A DNA stretch of 64,000 nucleotides, taken from contig BCIJ01000001.1 of NCBI GenBank assembly GCA_001599935.1, positions 250,277 to 314,276 on the forward strand, in the 5' to 3' direction. Below are positions 10,478 through 22,486 of this stretch, piece after piece; position 1 is the stretch's first letter; every line of letters starts with the position of its first letter. The stretch comes from Holtermannia corniformis (taxonomy: Eukaryota; Basidiomycota; Tremellomycetes; Holtermanniales). The notes under the pieces are model-generated. The model saw nothing but the letters and a program-made list of their open reading frames with translations, had not been told where the DNA came from and searched no databases. The position numbers and the translations under genes were made by a program.

Positions 10478-11954
10478 GGGGAGGAGTGGCGTGGAACTTC
10501 TGCAGGCAATTGTTGTATCACATCTCGTCCTGTTGCATTCGTGCATTTTGCCCGGAACCCTCGCGGAGCCGTCCGGGCCGGGTGCGGTTGACTTTACAAG
10601 TCTAATCATAGATCGTGCTGCTCACGCAGCATCACGCTAATGAAAGAAGCGACAGACACGGTCATGCTTCCTGTAAACCACTTGCCAACTCTACTCGACA
10701 TTTTGCCGACAAACAGCGAATGTTGCAAGCTCGGACGCAATTGACTAAGCCTCCGTCCAGATCCGAGCGTCGATCAGTTCCGCACTGTCAGTAGCTCGGC
10801 ACCAGGGCAATCAGCCGAGCTTCGTAAAGTGGCAGCACGGATCGGCGACTTAGCGTCACGCGAAGTCTCAAGGTCCTGCAGGGATGCGTGCGACTTACAT
10901 AGTAGCCTCTTGCACCTCTGCCCGTCTGCACGGAATCGTTCTTAAGACGTCTGGCGTGTCACCTGATCGATAGGACGACCGTGCACTGCACGGACTGAGC
11001 CATGTGCTTGAGAAGCACGCGGACCGGTCAGGAGCTGATTGCAAGTCGGGGCGGCTGTTGGGGCGCGGGGTTCGAACAGACGTTTGTAGCGACAAGGCAG
11101 GGCTTGTGATCGACGCACGTCCGCTCCACTGCGTTCTCGTCCCAGCAGTGCACAAATGTGCTTGCGTGTGAAACGTCAGGGAGAAGGGAGCAGATTTGGG
11201 GCCCATAGATCCTGAGCTCGACGGCACCATCGCCGTCTTGGCGCTGCACCTGCCCACGCACACAGCACCGTCCACCACATCACCCTTCCTTTACCCTGGG
11301 CGATCGCCTTGACGTCACGACTCCCCTCAGCATCCTAAACGCACCGTGTTCCCAACGCACGGAACAAGGGCGGAGGCGGCATCGTGGACGCTAGACCGTG
11401 CTCAATGAGCTTGCTCGGGAACGCGGACGGCGACAGCTCAGAGCATCAGCGGGAATGCGATGCCTGTTACTGATTGGCTCAGGGGCACACAACGCGCGGC
11501 TCGATTGGTCCAGGTGAGCTCGCTCTCTGCGGCACCCCCTTTGCACCGAAATGGCAGAATGCTCCTCGTGGTGCGTTCATGCCATGTCGTGCACGCGGTC
11601 CGTACCACCGCCGAGTTCTCGCAGCCGCTCGGGCATCCTAGCCCGTGTGTACATCCGTTTCATCGGCACTCGGCGACGCCGCCCGGGATGATCGCCACAC
11701 TTTGACGACCGTTTACGTACTTGGGCCGTTCCTGCCGGATCCGAAGGGCCCAACTCGCTCCTGGTGCACCGCAACAACCGAGTCGAGCGGTGCAACAAGG
11801 CTGACACCGCCTGGCCTTGCCAACAAGGGCGCCACACAGCTTACTCGCGCTAGGGTCTGCTAGCATAGCCAAGCTCTTTGTGATCGACCGGCGTCGTCGG
11901 GCACGGCTGCAGAATAAGTGAGACATTCATAACCCAGGCAGCCCGCGGAGCAGG
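10478..11954. other. 1.5 kb region without a supported gene
   Basis: The longest gap of the window. On the minus strand an open frame of 77 codons (11028-11261) has five cysteines, but no ATG, no signal peptide and no splice context, so I do not call it. There is no tRNA, inverted terminal repeat or tandem repeat. The right part is presumably the promoter of the Zn2Cys6 gene. Confidence 0.45.
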
Positions 11955-14749
11955 ATGCAGTCGACAGGATCCGCCGCTGTCCAACCGCCATTGACACCCA
12001 TGTCTCCAACGCATCGCGCATCCAACGGCATGAGCGCTTCCGATGCAGACGCAGAGACGTCGAGTAGCGCTGGGCCGAGCCAGCTTCCGCCGGCAATCCC
12101 GGTTCTACCGGTTCGCCGACAGAACGTAGCGTGTACGTCTTCACGCAACCCGTGTCGACTATGGCACTGACGCGCACTCATCATCAGGCGATGCTTGCAG
12201 AGGTCGCAAAATTAGATGCAATCGTCAACCGGGATCGACAAAGGCTAGTGACACGAGTCATGAGGCACTGCAAGCTGACGAAGCGTCCGTACAGTGTGAC
12301 AACTGCACTCAGAAACAGCTCGAATGCACGGCTTTCTACGTCGCATCACTGAAGCCGAAGCGACGACGATCCTCCGTCCAAGTCGGAGGCTTGCCACGAC
12401 CACGCCAGCCGACTTCAAATCAGAGTGTCACGGATGAAGAGACATCCAGCGAGCGGGATCAAGACTATGGCAATGGAAAGGTTCGCAAACGACGACGGAG
12501 CCCCAACGACACCAATGGGGTTTATAAGTGAGTAGATTGCACTATGTGGTATCCTGGCTGAAACCTCCAACTAGATCGCCACAATCACCCCGGTCTGACC
12601 CATTCCCGTCGTCGCTGCCACCGCATCCACCACTGCCCGCAAATCCAATGTACAACCTGCTTCGTTACATGTTCAGCCCAACGCCCGTTCACCACGCCGA
12701 GTTTGGCTATGACGATCGAATGATCAGCCCGTGCCAGGCGTGCAAGACGTGGGAGGGGCCACCAAGTCAAGCCCATCTACAGTTACTGAATCATGACGAA
12801 ATGATGGAGTACGTACGCAGACCAGCAAAAGACCGGTCTTGACACCTCGCAGCCTCACAACAGACGTCATCAATACCTACTTCCAGATTGTCCACATCCG
12901 TCTGCCTATCCTAGACCCCCAGCAATTCAAGGCGCGCTTTCGGGAACACGCGACGCATCCCGACGGCCCTCCGCCGCATATCCTACTCGCCATCGTCATT
13001 TCGTTCGGTGCCGCCTTCTCAGAGCACCCAATTATCGTAGCAGACCGCGAAGAATGCTCTGCGGCAATGCAACATGAGCTTGGTCCTGTCGCGAAACGTA
13101 GCGTTCGGCATCGCAGTCGACTCGTGCAAACGATGGCGCTGAGAGCGCGTGAGGTCGCAGAGGCCAACAAGGCGTTCCGAATACCTAGTGTCGAGAACAT
13201 CCAAGCGGCGCTCCTACTCGATGCTCTGCTGGGAGGTAAGTTATCTGCCCTCAGGCAACTCGGGTCTCACTGACTTCTCTTGCAGAAAATATTGCCAGCC
13301 CCAGAGGTGAGCGCCTTCATGTTGATGGGTCGGTGTCTGACTTGCGACCAGCATACCGAGCGGCCTGGTTCCGAACCGCCGTCGATCATCTGCGAAGTTT
13401 GGGTCTCAACAAGAAGTCGGTTGTTGTCCGGGTCCAAGATGAGCAGCTCCGCGGCTGTCTCGTCTTTGCCTGGTGGCTCGCATGCTTGGGCGACTCGTTT
13501 GCGGCCGCGTACTACCGACTGAAGCCAAGCCTGTGAGAATCCTGCTGCTTGTCTCGCATTTGTGACTGACGCAAGGTAGGAGCGAAGTTGACTATGACGT
13601 CGAGCCACCCTCAGCCCCGCAAAGCTCTGAAGCCACGAGCCGCCTGACGCCGCACCCCCTCGGGACCTTGTCAGAGGTACGCGAGCTGTATACGAGTTTC
13701 GCGACGACGCGGCTGACACCCTCGCAGTATCTCGTGAGTACGCAAAACGTACTAACGTTCCTTCGATTGAGCCCCTTCAGATATGGCACGCCGCGCACCA
13801 TGCGCAATCGAACATCTGCCGGGCCATCTGTGCCGGGCTATGGATCCCTTCCGTCGAGGCCAACGGCATTCCTCTGGAAACACTAGACAACATTGTCAGC
13901 TTGATCGCTGGTTGGCGCGATGAGCACCTCACCAAAGTCGGTGTCCCAACCGTCTGGCCTTCATCTTGGGATTTTGTGGCAGCTGTCACGAGCTGCTCGA
14001 TCGATTCGAACTACCACGTCATGTGGGTCGTCCTGCATCATGCAATCCGCGATTTCGGGATTCGAGAAGAGGACCGGGCACTTGCATGTAGCGTGGTGGA
14101 TCGGATCGCGTCCGAGGCCCTACATGGAGCTTTACGCGTGTCTGCACTGGTGCGTGGTGCGCTCTGACGACAGAGTGTCAACTCATGGATCGCAGGTTGC
14201 CGTCCTGACTGCCAACAACTATCTCCGACTCGACCCGTACGTCAACGCGCTTCTCATTGGATCCCACAGCTAAATCCTCGCAGCAACCTGCTCCATTTCG
14301 CTGTGCTCGAATCGGGCCTGTTCCTCGCCAATCACGGTCGAGACGAAGCCAACGCGTGCATCGCCGGTCTTCGCCAATACGGCTACGTCTTCGAGGAGTC
14401 GTACACGCGAGCCGACGAAGTCGAGGCGCTTCTCTTTGCGGCACAGGCGCGTCTTCAGACCAAGATCGGGGTTGCGTTTCAGCCCCCGCCTCCTGCATTT
14501 ACCCCGCCTGGCCCTTCTTTACCTTTTCATCCATCGGTTGGAGGGTACCAGCAACAGGTAGGTCACTCTTGTGGGGTTCGTGCGACGCCACTCAACACCG
14601 TTCAGTCCCTCCCTCACCCATCTCACCGCTATTCGCCACTCCAGCTCGACACGCTCCGCAACGACGCCTTTGACGCCTTTGTCCAGCCCGAGCGGGACCC
14701 TATGCAGATAGGTGCCGCAGGGTACTATGGAATCCCCAGCAGGCGGTGA
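11955..14749 (+). CDS. Zn2Cys6 fungal transcription factor
   Basis: Twelve exons (11955-12132, 12188-12243, 12295-12527, 12575-12808, 12853-13235, 13286-13306, 13352-13532, 13580-13733, 13781-14137, 14196-14236, 14284-14557 and 14606-14749) give 751 residues. After a Ser/Thr/Pro-rich N terminus the binuclear cluster uses Cys60, 63, 70, 79, 82 and 89 (C-x2-C-x6-C-x8-C-x2-C-x6-C; ACDACRGRKIRCN), followed by a basic patch (KPKRRR) and a second one (VRKRRRSP). From about residue 270 the fungal-specific middle homology domain begins (YFQIVHIRLPIL) and continues with AWFRTAVDHLRSLGL. The x8 spacing in the cluster appears only if 12244-12294 is removed as a GC-AG intron. The target genes are not predictable. 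It ends 35 bp from the convergent RRF gene. Confidence 0.88.
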
Positions 14750-14784
14750 TGAGAGCAGAGTGTATGCAGTGCATGCGATGAGAG

Positions 14785-15734
14785 CTAAACCTTTGCGAGT
14801 TCCTTTTTAGCCTTTGCCACAGTCTCGTCGATCTGGTGCCCAAACTTGTCCGTCAACTCTTGGATCTGCGAGATGTCAGCGACGGTGCGGGATGGCGATG
14901 TGAGTTACCTCTTTAGCGCCGTCCTGATCGCGCCCTCCGAGCGCCTTGATACCGTCTGTCCGCGCGAGTCGGATCTGCTGCTTGGCAGCCTCGGCAGCTT
15001 CAGCGCCCTGCTTGGCAATCTGCTGTCGCTGGGCCTCGGTTGGTCTACAGCGTGTCAGAGCAGACCACACGGGGTGTATACGTCGTACCGGGCTACTGGG
15101 ATCTTGAGTGAGCGTGCGTCTATCCGCTGTGGGCTGAGTCCGGGGAGATTGGTTTTGTTGATGGCAGAGTCGACGGCTTTGAGTGACTGATCTGTATGAG
15201 TCACTATGTTCGCAGAACTGCGTTTGAAAGCACATCACTGTCGAACACTTCGACATAGAGGGTTGAGCCGCGCACAGTGACGGACGCAACTGCTTGAAGC
15301 GACTGCGAGCCTGCATCTGGGAGTTGAACCTTGACCGAGTCCAGCAATGCTGAGCCCATCAGCAATGCCACTATGCTACACACACACACACCAGGCGTGA
15401 CCCGCCCTCTGCCCCGCTCGACACCCTCATAGATCACCCCGCGAAACCACTCGAGCGCCTTATCCATCTTCCCCTCTGCCTTCTTCAACACATCTTCAAT
15501 CTCCTTTTCTGACAATTTCGACTCTGCCAGCACATCTTGTGACGCTTTCGACTTGCCCTTGCCCTTTGCTGCTGATTTCGACGAAGAGGAAGTGGATGGT
15601 CCGGACTTTTTGGCGAGGAGTGGAGGTAGAGTTGAGAAATCGGTCGTGATCACGGATGCGGCTGGTCTCACGGCGCAAATCGGCCTCACCGGCAAGAACA
15701 CCAGTGTTCGTAGAACGGGTACGAGTCTGGACAT
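14785..15734 (-). CDS. RRF1: Mitochondrial ribosome recycling factor
   Basis: Exons 15392-15734, 15234-15349, 15089-15186, 14909-15044 and 14785-14865 (minus) give 257 residues. A presequence (SRLVPVLRTLVFLPVRP) and a Lys/Ser-rich linker precede the RRF core: GRVTPALLDSV, GSTLYVEVFDSDSLKAVDSA, IPVARPTTEAQRQQIAKQ, KQQIRLARTDGIKAL and IQELTDKFGHQIDETVAKAKKEL, the long antiparallel helical bundle of the family. It splits post-termination mitochondrial ribosomes together with the mitochondrial EF-G2. The start at 15734 is the first ATG that opens a targeting sequence. It is divergent from the ZCCHC9-like gene with 163 bp between start codons, so they probably share a promoter. Confidence 0.92.
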
Positions 15735-15897
15735 GCTGGTATAGACACGGACTGTAGCTTGACACTGTCTGTATGAACGCTGAGGCTTGCGCGTGGGAAA
15801 GTGAGCCTGCAACGAGCGATCCGTGAGAAACCAGAGATTTTGGATCGCACTTGCTTCATTCACTGCCTGCACACCGATACAGACCTTTCCAGTCATC

Positions 15898-17135
15898 ATG
15901 GCGCGGTTCACGAGTATCGGAATGCCGAAGAAGACGTTTGTGCAGTCGGCAGCCGACGAGGCGCAAGCCGAAGCGTCAAGCTCGGCGGCGGCAGCTCAAC
16001 CAGAGCCTGCGGTGGAGGCAACCTCAGAGGCTGCAGATGGTGGCAAGAAGAAGAAGACTCGGCGGGGCAAGCGCAAGGCCGGTGCGGTGGATGGCGAAGC
16101 CAATGAGGAGAGCAAAGTTGCTACGGAGAGTGCAGAGGCCGAGGTCGACGTGGACAATGTCCAGTTGTATGAAGGCGACGGAGACCGTGCTGCCGGTGGC
16201 AGCCGCCCGATCGGTCAAGGCTGGGCGCGGGACCCACACGTAGCTCGTAAGTACACTGCTGATATCATACATTGCCACTGACGAGTCATAGGCATGGCAG
16301 CCAAGACGGAAGAGCGCCGATTGGCTCGCCAAAAGGACAAGTATGCCAAGACGACATGCTTTGCGTGCCGTGCTGTCGGCCACGCGTCGAAAGACTGCCC
16401 AAACACCTTACTGGCGGCCTCGACAGATGCTGGATGGCCCAAGGATGCGGGTGCTGAAGGTGCCGAGCGCGGCATGAAGCGCAAGAAGGGCAAGATGGGC
16501 GGCGAAGTCACGGGCGGCGGCAAGTGCTATCGGTACGTTGGCTCATGTTCATACACGTATCGATACTAACAGTGTCCAGATGCGATTCAACAGAACACGC
16601 GCTACATCAATGCAAGAAGCCGATCGACGGCGCCAACCCCACGCCGTTCGCGACATGCTACGTTTGCCTGGGCAAAGGCCACCTCTCCTCGCAATGCCCA
16701 CAGAATCACAAGGGCGTATACGTCAACGGCGGCGCGTGCAAGGTCTGCAACAGTGTCGCACACCGCGCCAAAGACTGTCCAGACGATAAGCGCGGTACCG
16801 CCGCGACCGAGGAGCGTGATGCGTTGCGAGCCGGCGCGGCGATTGGGATGGGCGAGGGTGGAGGTGCGGATGAAGACGACTTTTTGGTCACTGCGCGTGA
16901 GGTGAACAGGAAGCAGGCTCAAGGGGCAGGCAAGGGCAAGGGCAAGAGGGGACAACATGAGCCGGCGAAGAATGGGTTCAGAGGGCCAGCAAAGGTGACG
17001 GATCTCCCGCCGAGGGATCTGCCAAAGGTAGCGCCGGCTGACGCGGCGGTCGTCGGCACCGCGCCTGTCGCGGCACCGGTCAAGCGGAATATCTCAGGAC
17101 CCCCCAAAGCCAAGGCCAAGGTCGTATCGTTCTGA
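15898..17135 (+). CDS. CCHC zinc-knuckle protein, ZCCHC9-like
   Basis: Exons 15898-16246, 16292-16532 and 16580-17135 encode 381 residues. An acidic/Ala-rich N terminus and a Lys-rich patch (KKKKTRRGKRK) are followed by EERRLARQKDK and four CCHC knuckles: CFACRAVGHASKDC, CYRCDSTEHALHQC, CYVCLGKGHLSSQC and CKVCNSVAHRAKDC. The order and spacing match ZCCHC9, a nucleolar RNA-binding protein linked to rRNA and exosome metabolism. The tail is Lys/Gly/Pro-rich and basic. The second intron contains a perfect TACTAAC branch site. It ends 141 bp from the convergent ERB1 gene, another ribosome-biogenesis factor. Confidence 0.88.
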
Positions 17136-17276
17136 GGATATATCACATTGTACCATGACCATAGCATGCATCCTATCGCAGTATGTCAAGAGCCTCATCA
17201 AGGACCATGCCCACCTGCAGCCAGATACAAGATGACAATGCATGCACTCCAACGGCCAACCGATCCAGTCTACCCA

Positions 17277-20003
17277 CTACGAGCTCCACATGCGCACCTC
17301 GCCATCCGCTCCCGAGCTGATCAACCACGGTTTCTCCGGGTGCCATCTGAGATCGAGGACACCGAGCCCGTCTGTGACTCTGTGCCCTCGCAGGACCTTC
17401 AACGGGACGATGAGGGGGTTCTGCATCAAGTCGGTGTAGACTGTGCCGTGGAAGATGTGGATCGTGCCGTCGTCGGACGACGAGGCGAACAGAGGGTAGG
17501 TCGGGTGATACGCGACGGAGCGGAGGGCTTTAGCGTGGTATCTACGGAACGGCGTCAGTCGCGCCTCCAACGTTGGTCAACTGAACGCACCGCAGCGTCT
17601 TGTACGGCTTGGTGCTGAGATCCAAGTCGAACCAACACAGCTTCTTGTCATAGCTGCCAATGATCAAGTTGTCACCCATGGGGTGGATATCCATGCTCGA
17701 GATCCACTTGAGACCCGGCTGAAGCGTCTTGAGCAGCTGCTGGGCCACCAGGTCGTATAACCGGACATAGCGCTGCGTCTGTTTGGCATTAGTGATGCAT
17801 GCAGCACATGGGCAGGCTGACGTACGGCAACGAAAAAGTGCGGCTTGTGAGGGTGGAACGCGACGCATTGCACAGCGCCCTTTGTCTTTTTGAAGGGCGA
17901 TTGCGTCTGGTGCTTTGACAGCTGGTGGATCAGGACCGACTTGTTGGCCGCTGAGTAGCGTCAGCAATGGATCCCAGTCGTGAATGGCACACGACTCACC
18001 CTCAATAGCGACTGTCGAAAAGTAGTCGCCCTTGCGATGCCACGTCACCTTCTTGGGCGTGCCCGCAACCTCGACGTAGACCAACACGCCGCGATCCCGG
18101 TCGCCTTCAGCCGGTCGGACCCACTTGATCTCTGAATGTTTCACGTTCGCCGAGCTAGTTGTCGCGGCCGAGCTCGCAAACGCCGTGTTGGTGTGGGTAA
18201 TAGTCGCCGTCGCAATCTTTGGCGAGACGAGTGCAAGCGGGGCGAGGACGTAGACTCTGCCCTGGACGAGCGCAACGAGCATGGCCTCGTCCTTGTTCGG
18301 ACTCCACTCGACGGCGTGTACAGCGCCAGCCTTCAGGTCCCATCGCCAGACTTCACGCCCGTTCCCTGCGTCCCATACGCGGACGATGCCGTCCTCGGAG
18401 CCTGAAGCGACCCACTCGCCCGAGGGCGCGATACTGACGGCGCGCGTCCGCGTGTTCTCCGGGTGTCGGTACTGGACCGCGCACGCGACGGGGAACGGTC
18501 GCAACTCGCGCGGGTTCGGTAACGACGGGATCAAGCTCTCGGGATCAATGTTGAGCTTGACCTTGCGCGTACGCGGGGCAAGGTAGAGATCGAGGCAGCG
18601 CTCAAACTTTTCTTGGACAAGGTTGGCGTACCCGGGCACTTTACGCAGCGCATCGTATTTGGCGGGCAGGAAATCCGTCTTGCGGTCTTCCTTGTCGGTC
18701 GCTTCCCACTCTGCGCGCTCGGCTTCCGTCGGGAGGTATTCTTCCGGCGGGTTGTAGGATTCCGCCGTTTTGGGTGGCGGTAGCTGCGGGGCCGGCATGT
18801 ACATTGCGTGCGGGGCGTTGGGCGTGTCGGTGTTGGACCAGATGGCGTACACGCTCGGTTTCGTCACGGCGGGCTTGTTGGGCACGATCCGGCCTTCGCG
18901 GATCGCTTTGACAATCTTCATGACCTACAGGCGGTCAGGTACGCACCCTCGGCGCGAGTGCAGTGCACTTGCCTTCTTGTGCTCCCATTTACTCGGCACG
19001 AACCGGCGCTTGGGTTCCGGCGCCGCGCTGAGCGGCATGGCCATCTCCTTGCCTTTGCCCGTGAACCACTCGACGGTATCCTGGTACGGATCGTATTCGC
19101 CATCCGGGTTCTCGGCATTCTGCAGCCTGCGGATAATGTCGAGCTCCTTGTCTGTGAGCTGAACCTGCTTTTGCAACAGCTTGTCCTCTGCCGTCGTCCA
19201 CGAGTCGGGGTCTTCGACCGTCGCGAGGAACTTGTCGAGTTCGTCGCCTTGAGCGGGGCGCATGACCTTTTTCCCGTTGACGTCGTATCCAATGTGCGGC
19301 AGGTCGTCGTACCACTCGATTGGGACGTTGCCGATCGCGTTGGTGTTCTGGCACGATCAGCGACAGCTTGCACCGCCCGAGTGCGCCTCACCTCTTCGGT
19401 ACTGCTCTCACTCCCATAGCCGGCCTCGTAGTCCTCGTACTCGCGCTTCATCCCGCCGGGGACGAGCCGACTGGGTACGAGCCTGCCCACGCCCTCTTTT
19501 GCCTGACTCTTCTTGCCGCCCTTGCCGAGGCCGACCTGGGGGTCGATCTCGGCCGGTTTGGAAGTATTCCGCTGGATGAGCTTGGCGAGCCTTGCGTCGG
19601 GTTCCAGGCCATCGTCTGCGTCCTCGTCCGAGCCAGAAGCATACAGCGCGTCAATGTCTGACGAGTTGTACCCTTCGTCATCGCCTTCCTCTTCAGGCTC
19701 TTGCAACTCGTCAGAGTCACTTTCGTCGTCTGCTGAAGAACCGCTATCGAGCTCTGGGAAAGCGTCGGCGCCGTTGTCACTGCCACCCTCGCTTGGCTCG
19801 TATTCGCCTTCTTCATCCGACTCGAGCTCTTCGTCATCTCCATCCAGGCTCAACGGTTGAGACTGCTGCTCTGGCGCCTCGTCCGGCGAGCTCGCTGCGC
19901 GCTTTCTCGGGTTCGGTGGTGCGCCTGGACCGCGCATTGTTGCTTTACCCTTTGTTCCCAGTGAGCTCGATGACGCGCTGGTTGCGAGTGGGCGGGGTGC
20001 CAT
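17277..20003 (-). CDS. ERB1: Ribosome biogenesis protein ERB1/BOP1
   Basis: Exons 19392-20003, 18973-19347, 18000-18924, 17826-17950, 17591-17778 and 17277-17541 (minus) give 829 residues. The first 200 residues are very acidic. The BOP1 N-terminal domain follows ([62 protein letters not shown]), then a C-terminal WD40 propeller ([49 protein letters not shown]). ERB1 forms the PeBoW complex with Ytm1 and Nop7 and is required for 27S pre-rRNA maturation in the nucleolus. The intron 18925-18972 has a GC donor (AAG-GCAAGT), supported by the [11 protein letters not shown] junction. It is divergent from the uS4m gene, 330 bp between starts. Confidence 0.95.
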
Positions 20004-20333
20004 GGCTGCGGCGCTGAATGCTGGGACCGAGGTGCGGTTGGAGAGTGAACGCAAGGTGGACCAGAAATTCAGTGTTAAATCTACCCCCGCGTTTGTGTTT
20101 CGCCACCGAAAGGAGGGGGTTGGCTGCGATCGGCGTTTTGATCAGTGGGGGTTAGTACGAAAAGATAACGCCGAGCACAAGTTGGACGTCCACTGGCAGT
20201 CGAGCACAAAGACAGCAGCAGCGCGCTCAGAGAGGGCAAGCACGCACCGCACCAGTCTTGGGATCGTCACGTTGGGATCGAAGCAACCTACGGACAAAGT
20301 TTGCCGCAACCAGGGCCACCCCACATCACCACC

Positions 20334-21370
20334 ATGCCGATGCGACCCGTCTTCTCCCGCGCAGTCTTCAACAAGAAGCGCGCACTCCCACGCATGGTCA
20401 GTCATCGCCATGTCATCCCGCATGATACTGACATGGCTGCCAGAGCTGGGCCGTCGAGAACCTGTACAACCTCTGGCAACGGTCCCCCGACGGCCCGCTC
20501 AAAGCCGAAACGTCGTTCACCCGGACCAGCATGACGCTCTTCCAACAGCGCTGGCGCTCAAAGCGCCTCATCAGGGGCTATCACGGCGACCATATCGGGC
20601 AGACAAAGTTTGAACGGTGGTACCTCCCCGAATCACTGCCGTCGATCCACGCGCCGGCGACGGGTGCCGGCTCTGGCGCCGGGATTGGGAAATGGGTTGA
20701 TGGGAGAGATAAAGAGGGCGGCCGGGACCGGGATCGGGACAAGAGTGAAAAAGAGGGTAGAGCGCCAGTGGGGACCATGATGTTCAGAGAGGTCGAGAGG
20801 CGCTTGGACGTCTTGCTGTTTAGAGCTTGCTTTGCGAGCTCGGTCTGGCAGGCGCGCCAATTGGTCGTGCACGGTAAAGTCAAGCTGAATGGCAAGCCGG
20901 TCAGTCGTGTACTCGGTAGCTGGACAGCCGCGCTGATGTCGTCGTGATAGATCACAAACCCAAACACACGGCTACAGCCCGGCGATCTCTTCACCGTCGA
21001 CCCCACCGCCATCCCAATGCTCCAACCGCCTTCCTCGTCCTCTTCCTCCTCTGCCGAGACTGAAACNCCCCAAGCCGATGCCGCAGCCGATGAACCCTCC
21101 ACCGCCACCTCGACCCACTTTACACTACCTCCCTACGCCCAACCACACCTCTTCATCCCAGCCTATCTGCTACCCTCGTTCCTAACGTGTTCAGCAGTCT
21201 ACGTCCGCCACCCGACCGCTCGACCGGGCTACAGTGAGATCCCGAGCCCGTACGATGCCGATGGCGAGTTGATGAGTCTGGGCTGGGAGTGGTTCAAGCG
21301 CGTAGCGCCGAGGATGAGGGGGCGTAGGGAGCGGTGGATGGACCCGGAGAGGTCGAGGGATCGGAAATAG
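20334..21370 (+). CDS. NAM9: Mitochondrial small-subunit ribosomal protein uS4m
   Basis: Exons 20334-20396, 20444-20899 and 20951-21370 give 312 residues. The protein has the fungal uS4m layout: the N-terminal block [14 protein letters not shown], a variable charged insert (Gly/Asp/Arg-rich), the S4 RNA-binding domain ([36 protein letters not shown], then [11 protein letters not shown]) and a C-terminal extension. It binds 15S rRNA early in small-subunit assembly. The S4 domain is split by the 51-bp intron after NGKP. One undetermined base (n) is present at 21067 inside the last exon, making one residue uncertain. Confidence 0.88.
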
Positions 21371-21622
21371 CATGCAGCGGCGTGATCTGACGTGCAGCGG
21401 ACGGACTGTGCATAGCTCTTGGCTGGCACCAGCGGCTTGGACGACTGAGCGGACCAAGTTGCAAGAGGCCGCAACGTCGTCAGGCAGAACCTCGAGTACT
21501 GATGACGCGATACTCGCCCTTCACAAGCAAATCGTCACTTTTCCCCACACGCAAGTGCACGATTGATGGATGAGACGAGACGGGTGCATGCAAGAGATAC
21601 AGGGTGATCCAACCGGACGATT

Positions 21623-22345
21623 CTACTTTTTGTCACTCTCAACCTCGGCCTCGAGTGGCGCCAGTTCCTCGACCAAGCCTTCCTTGACGAGTAGTTGTTC
21701 GAGCTCGCCAGATTGGTGCACTGTCGGCGTCAGCCTGTGCGACCTGATCGACAGTGGGATCGACTCACTAGCCAGAACGATATCGCACCCGCCTACAAAC
21801 TCGCCGTTGACGTACACTTGCGGGATCGTCGGCCACTCGCTACGACCATCGCATCAGCTCGACTCGTACCCTCTTATAGCACACACCTGTACTCCTTGAT
21901 GCCTTCACGGAGCTCGGCGTCTTCAAGGCAGTTGAACGTCTTGAGCTTTTCCAATGGGACGCCCTGGGAAGCTCATCAGCGCGCGGGACGCAGGCTAATA
22001 CGGGGAAGAACCAACCTGGACATCGAGGATCTGGATCACGGCGCGCGAAAAGCCGCATTGAGGCTGTTGCGGGGTACCCTTCATGAACACGACGAGAGGG
22101 TTGGTCTGTACGGCCTCGGATGTGTGAGCGAGCGGAGTCAGGATGCAAGATTTACATTGTCGATCGTCTTACGAGCTTGCTCGCTCAACCACCGCCGCTG
22201 GGCGAGGCGCTGGGTCGCCTGCGCAACCTGAGGCTGGGCAAGGGATCGCTGTGATTCACGACTTGTCAGCGTGCACTCAACGCAATGGGGCTGATCGCCG
22301 CTCAGGACCACTCACGAGGGATCGAAGACCGGCTCTAGCGAACAT
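21623..22345 (-). CDS. GRX5: Mitochondrial monothiol glutaredoxin
   Basis: Exons 22316-22345, 22156-22248, 22016-22114, 21887-21963, 21769-21839 and 21623-21720 (minus) give 155 residues. An Arg-rich presequence ([10 protein letters not shown]) leads to the monothiol glutaredoxin domain with Lys53, the PQCGFS active site (Cys61), [19 protein letters not shown] for glutathione and [2Fe-2S] binding, and a Glu-rich tail. GRX5 passes Fe-S clusters from the ISU scaffold to mitochondrial targets. The start is the only ATG that provides a targeting sequence. Divergent from the adjacent rhodanese phosphatase, with 141 bp between starts. All introns are 41-67 bp. Confidence 0.95.
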
Positions 22346-22486
22346 TTTGCAGAGATAGCGATGCTGGGAACACTAAAAGTAGTGGCGAGTCATCCAAGAT
22401 CTGGTCAGAGTGGTGGATAATCTTCGCGGAGGGATTTCCAAGCAGAACGGTGTGGATTACTTGTCGACGCCCTCATTCGCTCGTGG

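Noticed and set aside
11065..11085. GGTTCGAAC resembling a tRNA T-loop
   Set aside because: No matching acceptor, D or anticodon stems around it.
11028..11261. Possible cysteine-rich small protein on the minus strand
   Set aside because: No ATG, no signal peptide, and its five cysteines do not follow the six-cysteine frame of the family.
12188..12342. A Zn2Cys6 cluster with a 25-residue loop between Cys3 and Cys4
   Set aside because: A GC-AG intron with good branch site and acceptor restores the usual x8 spacing, which is more likely than an abnormal loop.
13681..13731. Possible 51-bp intron in the first Zn2Cys6 gene (GTACGC...TCGCAG)
   Set aside because: Splicing it would leave a 6-nt exon before the next donor; reading through gives a coherent sequence.
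20004..20054. N-terminal extension of ERB1
   Set aside because: The open frame reaches further upstream but its first codon is TTG; the ATG at 20003 is the first real start.
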